This document shows positions 1 through 5,402 of a DNA stretch of 6,258 nucleotides, piece by piece. Within the stretch, counting starts at the first letter, position 1. The number at the start of each line of letters is the position of its first letter. Location: positions 1-6,258 of the forward strand of contig CAZLBV010000131.1 of the NCBI GenBank assembly GCA_964557845.1, read 5' to 3'. The stretch is from CAZLBV01 sp964557845 (GTDB lineage: Bacteria; Acidobacteriota; Aminicenantia; Aminicenantales; Aminicenantaceae). Made by a program: the position numbers and the translations under genes. The notes beneath the pieces were generated by a model, which was not told where the DNA came from, ran no database searches, and was given only the letters and a program-made list of their open reading frames with translations.

Positions 1-269
1 GATGCCCGGCATTTACCTAATTGATTTTGCGTGCGGTTAACCCGGCAGTCACGGGGACAGAGTTCACAGTTTTTATAAAAACTGTACAACCGATCTGCAA
101 TCTGTTTTAATTTTCCGCTTTCATATAAGCTTAAATAAGAAGGATAAACGCTGTCATTTTTAGCTAGATCCGCGGCTTTAGATGTTTCCCTCCCTATTAA
201 CAATGAAGATCCGGTCAAATAATAAGCATCCTTAAGAAAATTACGCCTTGAGATCAAAAGCTGTGCCAT
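1..269 (-). CDS. Tat-signal radical SAM protein, PflX/COG1313-like (N-terminal part only)
   Basis: The gene is cut by the left window edge after 89 residues. The start at 269 is supported by overlap with the preceding stop codon (TGATG). Residues 7-13 read SRRNFLK, an exact twin-arginine (Tat) consensus. A modest hydrophobic stretch (about 15-25) and a possible cleavage site SKA-AD near residue 32 follow. Residues 43-67 (PSYLSLYESGKLKQ and onward) and the cysteine cluster C68-x2-C71-P-R-x-C75-x-V-N-R ending at C87 match my memory of the N-terminus of COG1313, the uncharacterised PflX-like Fe-S proteins. The CxxxCxxC motif that would bind the SAM cluster lies outside the window, so radical SAM chemistry is inferred from family resemblance only. 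Substrate and reaction are unknown. It is the last visible gene of the minus-strand cluster and probably translationally coupled to the upstream esterase. A PflA-type activase of the AmmeMemoRadiSam family is the main alternative, but CPRxCxVNR favours COG1313. Confidence 0.85.
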   Translation of the reverse strand, partial: MAQLLISRRNFLKDAYYLTGSSLLIGRETSKAADLAKNDSVYPSYLSLYESGKLKQIADRLYSFYKNCELCPRDCRVNRTQNQLGKCRA

Positions 270-271
270 CA
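267..271 (-). promoter_or_regulatory. TGATG stop/start overlap (translational coupling)
   Basis: On the minus strand the TGA ending the esterase gene (271-269) shares its A with the ATG (269-267) of the radical SAM gene. Only a weak purine-rich stretch, GAGAGA at 284-279, stands in for a Shine-Dalgarno sequence. Re-initiation by ribosomes finishing the esterase is therefore the likely mode of translation, which implies one transcript and linked expression of the two proteins. Confidence 0.75.
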
Positions 272-2185
272 AATTCTATCTCTCAGCCATTTGAATATTT
301 CGCTAAATTTATCATAATCTCCATGGCCGGCTTCTTTGACTTCGATATATCTATAATCCTCACCCAGATCCTTTAATCTGGCGGCCATTCTGCGGGCATC
401 TTCTACCGGGACAGCCTGGTCCAAATTTCCATGGATCATCAATATTTTTAAATTTTTCTTAGTTGTGTAAAGATCAAGAATGTTTTCCCCCTGAAGATCC
501 GGCGGAGGTTTTATCGCGCCTGACCGAATAACAACCGCCCTGAATAATTCCGGATTTAAAACAGACAAGCGCCAGGCTCCATATCCGCCCATGGAAAATC
601 CATCAAGTATGATTTTTTTCTCATCAATACTGTAAAGCTTTTTGAAATGTCTCAAGCATTCCAACACATCTTTTCCCGAGTTGCCCAAATACCAATCTGA
701 CAATCCTCTTGCTTTGGGAGCGAGAACAAAGACATTCATTCGTCCTTCTCCCACTATTTTTTGCGCAACATTAAGTATGGTTTCTTCTTCATTCACCCCG
801 CTTCCATGAAGGGTAACCACAAGCGGCAACGGATTCTTTTTGTCATAGAAATCAGGGATATAAACAGAATATGGCTGGAGGGTATTATCAATTTCAGATC
901 TATGAGCCAGGCGGGCGATACGGCCTAAAGGAAATAAAGCTGGATTTCCCTCCTTAATACTCTTTAACAAAAATTTAAAATCCTGATACCAGCTGACAAG
1001 ATCCTGGATAAAAGCATGGGGCTGGGCGTTATCCATATATGCTATCATCCATTTTAATCTTATTTCCAAGGTCGGAAGGCTCTCCCTGAAAACTATATCA
1101 TTTGAATACTGTTCACTTTCTTTAGCGTTAACAATTTCAGAATGAAAATCACTCATTTCCTCGCGATTAAGTAAAAAGTACTGTTTATCCTCAGTATGCA
1201 CCAATCTATTTTGTTCATCGAGGACTCCCAAACTGATGTACTGTAGTCCTGATGGATCTTCTCCCCCGGGAATAAAAAACTTTGAAATATTTAAACCTTT
1301 CTGCAGGTCGACCTTTTTATCATCAGACCGCTTTCCCTGGGCATAGCTTTGAATGTATTTAATTGTCCAATCATTAATTTTCTCAGGCGAATTGATCGCA
1401 AAAGTTATTTCTTTTTGAGTGTCACTATAATAGTGAGTCGCATCCAACAAACACTGAAACTCGGTATTGTTGGCAGGAATTCTGTGTACAAACTCATATA
1501 CAGCCCCTTTTCTCAGATCACTTGACTCTGTATCATACTCTTTATCCGGATAGAGCTGCAGGATTTTCCGCTCAGTGCCGTCAGAATCAGCATAGGTCAA
1601 ATTTATCGCCCATTTCTGATGAATAAAGGGTTTAAAAGGATAAAGATAATCCAAAGGAATTCCCAGTTCATAGATTATCGTGTTTTGGGTTTGATCTGCC
1701 TCTACAGCTACTTTCACCTCGTCTAAACGAACGCGGGGAAAATATTCGCCATCTTTATTCACTAATAGGACTATATTTCTCTCTTTCTCCCGGGAGATCC
1801 CGAACGAATAAAAACGCCCGCTTTTATCCCCGTTAAAAGGGTCAACAAAAGTCAAAATAAATCCATCCCCATATCGCCAACTCCGGTGGTTAAATTCCAG
1901 AAGGTCATCCTCTGCCTCAACTGCAACATAAAAATTCTTACTGTCAAAGGAAAATCTCGCGGTTACTTTGATATCCTGATCGGATTTAATTATTTCCCCC
2001 GAGGGGCGATAAGAGACAGACTGCTTAGTAACCGATTCCCACTCATCCAGGCGGCCGTCGATATTTATAGAATTTTCAGCTTGAAATATTTTTTTTTCAG
2101 GGTTTATTTGATGAGATAATAAAAATCCACGGCAGCAAATGAATAGGATCATACCAACGATTATCAAAATTTGTCGTCTTTGCAT
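269..2185 (-). CDS. Exported CBM9-like domain / alpha/beta-hydrolase esterase fusion
   Basis: A 638-residue protein with MQRRQ and a hydrophobic core (6-24) that acts as a signal peptide or anchor. The CC at 17-18 lacks the small residue a lipobox needs just before the cysteine. Residues about 35-235 look like a CBM9-type beta-sandwich: INIDGRLDEWESV (40-52), FYVAVEAEDD (85-94), GDGFILTFVDP (106-116), YELGIPLDYL (172-181). About 240-345 appears beta-rich and 350-430 helical; I recognise neither. From about 438 comes an alpha/beta-hydrolase of the predicted-peptidase/PHB-depolymerase-like esterase type. It has oxyanion motif HGSG (460-463), nucleophile elbow GFSMGG with Ser531, Asp589 in HGNLD, and His621 in AGHGD, so the triad is complete. 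Probable role is extracytoplasmic ester hydrolysis on a carbohydrate or other polymer; the true substrate cannot be read from sequence. The start lies 19 bp after the 148-aa gene, has no evident Shine-Dalgarno sequence and sits inside a 29-bp repeat. It is coupled downstream to the radical SAM gene. Confidence 0.88.
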   Translation of the reverse strand: MQRRQILIIVGMILFICCRGFLLSHQINPEKKIFQAENSINIDGRLDEWESVTKQSVSYRPSGEIIKSDQDIKVTARFSFDSKNFYVAVEAEDDLLEFNHRSWRYGDGFILTFVDPFNGDKSGRFYSFGISREKERNIVLLVNKDGEYFPRVRLDEVKVAVEADQTQNTIIYELGIPLDYLYPFKPFIHQKWAINLTYADSDGTERKILQLYPDKEYDTESSDLRKGAVYEFVHRIPANNTEFQCLLDATHYYSDTQKEITFAINSPEKINDWTIKYIQSYAQGKRSDDKKVDLQKGLNISKFFIPGGEDPSGLQYISLGVLDEQNRLVHTEDKQYFLLNREEMSDFHSEIVNAKESEQYSNDIVFRESLPTLEIRLKWMIAYMDNAQPHAFIQDLVSWYQDFKFLLKSIKEGNPALFPLGRIARLAHRSEIDNTLQPYSVYIPDFYDKKNPLPLVVTLHGSGVNEEETILNVAQKIVGEGRMNVFVLAPKARGLSDWYLGNSGKDVLECLRHFKKLYSIDEKKIILDGFSMGGYGAWRLSVLNPELFRAVVIRSGAIKPPPDLQGENILDLYTTKKNLKILMIHGNLDQAVPVEDARRMAARLKDLGEDYRYIEVKEAGHGDYDKFSEIFKWLRDRI

Positions 2186-2210
2186 TTTTTATGATTAGTT
2201 CAGGTTAGTT
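2182..2210 (-). repeat. 29-bp imperfect direct repeat, copy A
   Basis: This copy matches 2679-2707 at 25 of 29 positions in the same orientation. The first 13 plus-strand bases (gcattttttatga) are identical, and the other half shares cagg and tagtt. It holds the start codon of the esterase gene at 2185-2183 and the TAA stop of the 148-aa gene at 2207-2205, so it fills the whole junction between them. Read on the minus strand it ends in CATAAAAAATGC. No transposase or target-site duplication is visible. It could be a recurring leader element or a remnant of local duplication. Confidence 0.6.
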
Positions 2211-2651
2211 GTCCATGAGACTGCCGGTATCTCCCACAATCCATTCTCCATCTGTATAGATATAGAGTATCGTCCGATGAACCTCTCTGTCCTGACTGTC
2301 TTTATATTTCAACTCGATAAGCTTCCAATCCTCCATATCCGAATAAACCATTTTAATATTGAATTCATTCGGACCGGCAAGTTTGGTGCCTTTGAATTTT
2401 TTTAATACTTTTTTGTTTTTTCCGTAATTCTTTATAGATACCGGCAGTAAACCCTGTGCACTGGATTCATTCTTAATATATTCTTCGATAGCATCCTCAG
2501 AATAATAGTTTTCGTCGACAGTTACCCATTCAAATACTTCTTCATTATCTTTAGAATCCCCTTTGAGAAATAATTTATATGCGAAGTATCCTCCAAACAC
2601 CACTAGATCAACTATAATTATTACAACAATGATCTTCATAACTTTATTCAT
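2205..2651 (-). CDS. Membrane-anchored hypothetical protein, 148 aa
   Basis: I do not recognise this family. The protein starts MNKVMK, followed by one strongly hydrophobic segment at about residues 6-28 (IIVVIIIVDLVVFGGYFAYKLFL). A charged region of about 120 residues follows and should face the periplasm or outside. That part is rich in Lys, Glu, Asp and aromatic residues and ends in alternating strand-like stretches (EFNIKMVYSD, WKLIELKYKD, RTILYIYTDGEWIVGD), which suggests a small beta-rich domain. There is no cysteine, so it is neither a lipoprotein nor a disulfide protein. The start is firm: AGAGGTGG lies three bases before the ATG. It is 19 bp upstream of the esterase gene on the same strand and is bracketed by two copies of a 29-bp repeat. 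A role as a small accessory or anchoring partner of the exported esterase is only a guess from position. Confidence 0.82.
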   Translation of the reverse strand: MNKVMKIIVVIIIVDLVVFGGYFAYKLFLKGDSKDNEEVFEWVTVDENYYSEDAIEEYIKNESSAQGLLPVSIKNYGKNKKVLKKFKGTKLAGPNEFNIKMVYSDMEDWKLIELKYKDSQDREVHRTILYIYTDGEWIVGDTGSLMDN

Positions 2652-2654
2652 GGG

Positions 2655-2662
2655 CCACCTCT
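2655..2662 (-). promoter_or_regulatory. Strong ribosome binding site of the 148-aa gene
   Basis: The minus strand reads AGAGGTGG, then CCC, then ATG at 2651. This is the best Shine-Dalgarno match among the last three minus-strand genes. It contrasts with the esterase and radical SAM starts, which have none that is clear and may rely on coupling to this entry point. Confidence 0.75.
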
Positions 2663-2678
2663 TTTAATAGCACTATCG

Positions 2679-2707
2679 GCATTTTTTATGAATAATCCAG
2701 GCTAGTT
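2679..2707 (-). repeat. 29-bp imperfect direct repeat, copy B
   Basis: This is the partner of 2182-2210 (25 of 29 identical, same orientation, 497 bp apart). It lies in the leader of the 148-aa gene, ending 27 bp before that start codon. Its internal ATG (2682-2680), equivalent to the esterase start codon in copy A, opens a 12-codon frame that overlaps the beginning of the 148-aa gene. Part of it also forms the left arm of the hairpin at 2695-2716. Confidence 0.6.
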
Positions 2708-2716
2708 ACGCTGGAT
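2695..2716. other. Small hairpin in the leader of the 148-aa gene
   Basis: The arms atccag (2695-2700) and ctggat (2711-2716) are perfect complements around a 10-base loop. No T-run follows on the minus strand, so it does not look like an intrinsic terminator. It would lie in the 5' untranslated RNA if the promoter at 2753-2782 is used, and may influence mRNA stability or be chance. Confidence 0.3.
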
Positions 2717-2752
2717 CTTGACTCTACCGATATTGATATCATACTTGAGATA

Positions 2753-2782
2753 ATAGTAGTCAAACAGCACCGGATTTGTCAA
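2753..2782 (-). promoter_or_regulatory. Candidate sigma-70 promoter for the 148-aa/esterase/radical SAM genes
   Basis: On the minus strand a perfect TTGACA (2782-2777) is followed after 18 bp by TACTAT (2758-2753), a four-of-six match to the -10 consensus. Transcription would start near 2746 and give a leader of about 95 nt holding the hairpin and repeat copy B. It lies between the propeller gene and the 148-aa gene, so the last three genes could be expressed separately from the propeller gene. Confidence 0.42.
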
Positions 2783-2816
2783 TTCAACCAGTTAAATTAA
2801 AACTGTGTGCTTTTCT

Positions 2817-5165
2817 TCATTTCTGAGATTCCGAATAGTTTTGGATATCGGATATCTCATCGATAGCGTACATTCCTCTACCATTGGTTGCGATCACAAG
2901 TATATTATCTCTAGGGTGAATTATAAGATCCCAAACAAGGCAATTGGGGATTCCATTGGCTAAAACATGCCAATTTTTTCCACCGTCCACTGTAACATAT
3001 ACACCCAGATCGGTTCCCACATAAAGAATATTTTCTTTTTTAGGATCTTCTCGGATAACATTAACAGGCCCACCCGGTATATTCCCTGAAATATCCTTCC
3101 AATTTTGACCGCAGTCAGTTGATTTAAAAATGTAATCATTAAAGTCGTCATCTCTCCGGCCGTTCAATGTCAGATAAACAGTATTTTTTTCATATTTAGA
3201 GGCGACAATCCTCGATACATGCTTGTTGTATGGGAGGCCGGAGGTTATCTCTGTCCAGTTTTTTCCTCCATCTTTGGTCACATGCATACGGCCATCATCC
3301 GTTCCTGCATAGATAAAACCGAATTCAAAAGGTGATTCCGATATATCCGTCAATGTTTGATGGGGAATAGCAAAGGGTAATTTTCCGAGCTTATCCGGAT
3401 CATTATAGGAAAGATCCGGGCTTATCTTCTCCCAGGATTCCCCTTTATCCATGGACCTGAACAGGTACTGCATGCCATGATAGATAACCGAAGGATTATG
3501 AGGAGAGATCAGGGTGGGCGCCAGCCATTGTCCTCTCAATGGAGGCTCCCCTTCTTCGACTTGCGGAACTATGCTTTTACTGGTCCAGATATTACCCTTG
3601 AGTTCAGACCTCATCAACCGGCCATAAAACGAGGAAGAATAAACAACGTTGGGATCTGTGGGGTCTACAGCAATGATCGTTCCTTCTCCTCCAGGGGCTC
3701 TTTCCCAATGGGTAATAAGCATTTGCGATCTCTGCCGCATCGGACGTGTGTGAGCAATATTTCCTCTGTAAGTCATATGGTCTTGAACAGAACCATAAAT
3801 ATAAAAAGGATCATTCATATCATAAGCAACATTGTAGAACTGAACTACAGGATGATGTGTATGGAAATTCCGCCAGGTTTCTCCCCCATCATAGGAAACA
3901 TTGACCCCTCCGTCATTTACATTAATGACATAATTTGAATCATCCGGATCGATCCACATTCCGTGATGATCACCGTGAAGTCCGGGAAAATATAAAATCT
4001 TAAAAGATTTGCCGCCGTCCGTGGATTTAGCCAGAGGAACCCCCATTATGTAAATGGTATTTTCATCATTGGGATCCACTCGGATCTGTCCAAAAACCCA
4101 GCCGTAAGTTCCGCCAAAACCTTCCATCATCCTGTTTTCTGGGCTGACTTTTCTCCAGGTTTCTCCTTTGTCATCCGATCTATAGACCTCAGCACCGACG
4201 ATCTGCCGTCCCTCTTTTAGGCGGCCATAGGCATCTCTTTCACCCTCACCAGCCATGCGGCCTAAATTATGATTGTCGATGAAAGCGTAAACCACCTTGG
4301 GATTACTTCTGGCAACATCCAGTCCGATCCTGCCGGTTAATCTTGTATCCGGAAGCCCCTGGGTTTTTTGTTCCCAGGTTTTCCCTCCATCAACAGTCTT
4401 GAATATTCCGTCCCCAGGGCCCGGCATGGGATCGCTCCAGCGCCTCCGGACCCGATTCCACATGGACGCATATAGGATATCATGATCTTCTGGATCCATC
4501 ACCAGGTCGACCACACCAATCTTCTCATTAATGTAGAAGATCTTCTCCCAGGTAATTCCACCATCTGTGGTTTTGAAAACACCCCGCTCCTCATTATCCG
4601 TCCATTCATGCCCCGGCGAAGCGACATAGACTATATTTGGATCGCCCGGATGAATAATTATTCTGCCAATCGTATGTGTCCCGGCTAGTCCCATATGTTT
4701 CCAGGTCTTTCCGGCATCAATAGATTTATAGATCCCTGTTCCTGCAGCTGAAGCCCTAAATATATTGGCTTCTCCTGTTCCCACCAAGATGACATCCGGA
4801 TTTGAGGGAGAAATAGCTATATCTCCAATTGAAAGAGTAGGAGCCTCATCCATGATCGGCTCCCAGGTGATACCGGTATTTTCTGTTTTCCAGACTCCTC
4901 CGGTCGCAGCCCCCACATAGATCACATTTTTACTGCCTGCCGGTACATCTATATCCGTACATCTGCCGGAGATAACATCCGGACCTAAAAACCTCCATTT
5001 TAGGCCTTGAAATGGAGATGACTCTTTCATGGCCTGGTGTTGTTTATGCCATTCTAAACGTATATCCGGATCAGTAGATCGAATTAATTTTTGATCAGAT
5101 CCAATAAGTACAAGTGCGAAAATAAACACACCCAAAAAAAGAACAATCTTCTTAAAAGATTTCAT
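2817..5165 (-). CDS. Exported Asp-box (BNR) / VPS10-sortilin-type beta-propeller protein
   Basis: From the chosen start the product is 782 residues. The N-terminus MKSFKKIVLFLGVFIFALVLIG is a typical signal or anchor segment with no lipobox. The body is a series of Asp boxes, S/T-x-D-x-G-x-T/S-W: 94-101 (Asp replaced by Asn), 148-155, 199-206, 257-264, 330-337, 381-388 (ends in Phe), 424-431, 571-578, 630-637, 682-689 and 725-732, with a degenerate one at 520-527. Each is typically followed by a strand and a DPxxPxxxY-like turn. This predicts two beta-propellers as in the VPS10/sortilin N-terminal fold. The segment HGDHHGMWIDP (397-407) leading to NDGG is characteristic of the family as I know it. 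Such proteins are often labelled sialidase-like or PSII-assembly-like, but no sialidase catalytic set is evident; a binding role outside the cytoplasm is the safer inference. Family members are often longer, with C-terminal sorting domains not seen here. An ATG at 5177 would add MEGF but overlaps the ribosome binding site, so 5165 is preferred. Confidence 0.9.
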   Translation of the reverse strand: MKSFKKIVLFLGVFIFALVLIGSDQKLIRSTDPDIRLEWHKQHQAMKESSPFQGLKWRFLGPDVISGRCTDIDVPAGSKNVIYVGAATGGVWKTENTGITWEPIMDEAPTLSIGDIAISPSNPDVILVGTGEANIFRASAAGTGIYKSIDAGKTWKHMGLAGTHTIGRIIIHPGDPNIVYVASPGHEWTDNEERGVFKTTDGGITWEKIFYINEKIGVVDLVMDPEDHDILYASMWNRVRRRWSDPMPGPGDGIFKTVDGGKTWEQKTQGLPDTRLTGRIGLDVARSNPKVVYAFIDNHNLGRMAGEGERDAYGRLKEGRQIVGAEVYRSDDKGETWRKVSPENRMMEGFGGTYGWVFGQIRVDPNDENTIYIMGVPLAKSTDGGKSFKILYFPGLHGDHHGMWIDPDDSNYVINVNDGGVNVSYDGGETWRNFHTHHPVVQFYNVAYDMNDPFYIYGSVQDHMTYRGNIAHTRPMRQRSQMLITHWERAPGGEGTIIAVDPTDPNVVYSSSFYGRLMRSELKGNIWTSKSIVPQVEEGEPPLRGQWLAPTLISPHNPSVIYHGMQYLFRSMDKGESWEKISPDLSYNDPDKLGKLPFAIPHQTLTDISESPFEFGFIYAGTDDGRMHVTKDGGKNWTEITSGLPYNKHVSRIVASKYEKNTVYLTLNGRRDDDFNDYIFKSTDCGQNWKDISGNIPGGPVNVIREDPKKENILYVGTDLGVYVTVDGGKNWHVLANGIPNCLVWDLIIHPRDNILVIATNGRGMYAIDEISDIQNYSESQK

Positions 5166-5169
5166 AAAT

Positions 5170-5175
5170 CCCTCC
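5170..5175 (-). promoter_or_regulatory. Ribosome binding site deciding the propeller gene start
   Basis: The minus strand reads ATGGAGGGATTTATG. GGAGGG at 5175-5170 sits four bases before the ATG at 5165, an ideal arrangement. The upstream ATG at 5177 runs straight into this Shine-Dalgarno sequence and has no comparable one of its own, so the open frame starting there is four codons too long. Confidence 0.85.
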
Positions 5176-5227
5176 ATTATGATTTAAAGAAAATAAAAAG
5201 CAGTAAAGGCTTCATACTTATGAGAAA

Positions 5228-5256
5228 ATATTAAATTCTCTTTTCTGTCAAGTCAA
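5228..5256 (-). promoter_or_regulatory. Candidate sigma-70 promoter of the propeller gene
   Basis: The minus strand has TTGACT (5256-5251), a 17-bp spacer and TAATAT (5233-5228). A second overlapping -35 candidate, TTGACA (5251-5246), has a 15-bp spacer to TATTTT. The leader would be about 55 nt. A perfect TATAAT occurs on both strands just upstream (minus 5261-5256, plus 5258-5263), but neither has a -35 at the right distance. Confidence 0.4.
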
Positions 5257-5390
5257 TTATAATGAATTAACTTTTTTTAATTTTTTATGTTCTGATTTTC
5301 TGATCTATGTTTTTCTTCTATATTCTGATTAATATGATAAAATATTTCAGATTATTGAAGAATTTTGATATATATCGGTAATAAAATTAC

Positions 5391-5395
5391 AAAGG
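5391..5395 (+). promoter_or_regulatory. Ribosome binding site of glnS
   Basis: AAAGG lies seven bases upstream of the ATG at 5403. It is a modest Shine-Dalgarno match at normal spacing and supports this ATG; there is no in-frame alternative before the conserved ASSYLDFIRTII segment. Confidence 0.55.
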
Positions 5396-5402
5396 CTGTC
5401 AA

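Larger units (their letters stand above)
5166..5402. promoter_or_regulatory. Divergent intergenic region between propeller gene and glnS
   Basis: These 237 bp are very AT-rich and non-coding. They hold the leftward promoter and ribosome binding site listed separately. On the plus side TATGAT (5333-5338) is a five-of-six -10 match without a good -35, and TTGAAG (5355-5360) followed after 18 bp by TAATAA is a weaker candidate that would leave almost no leader for glnS. TTCTGAT occurs three times (5290-5296, 5298-5304, 5323-5329). No T-box-like leader, riboswitch or terminator is evident. Confidence 0.6.

Noticed and set aside
314..328. Cysteine pair at residues 17-18 of the esterase considered as a lipobox
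   Set aside because: The residues before Cys17 are Leu-Phe-Ile and before Cys18 are Phe-Ile-Cys, which lack the small residue required at -1; in addition these codons lie near 2130, at the far end of the gene from this stretch, which encodes the His621 region.
541..556. Partial resemblance to the 29-bp repeat (tgaataattccgga)
   Set aside because: It lies within conserved esterase coding sequence and matches only part of the repeat; the coding constraint explains it.
1886..2119. Plus-strand open frame of 77 codons within the esterase gene
   Set aside because: It is antisense to the well-supported CBM9-like domain, has no ribosome binding site and encodes no recognisable sequence.
2789..2805. 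Possible terminator after the propeller gene: cagtt and aactg arms with a seven-base loop
   Set aside because: The stem has only five pairs and no T-run follows on the minus strand, so an intrinsic terminator is not supported.
2960..3151. Minus-strand 63-codon frame overlapping the propeller gene
   Set aside because: Same strand, alternative frame of the Asp-box repeats; no ribosome binding site and no family resemblance.
3477..3938. Plus-strand open frame of 153 codons inside the propeller gene
   Set aside because: It is antisense to Asp-box coding sequence whose repeats are clearly real; the composition is that of a shadow frame.
4297..4688. Two shorter plus-strand open frames inside the propeller gene
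   Set aside because: Antisense shadows without start signals or protein family features.
5265..5282. AT-only inverted repeat aattaa / ttaatt in the divergent region
   Set aside because: Six A-T pairs in very AT-rich sequence are expected by chance, and neither flanking gene ends here.
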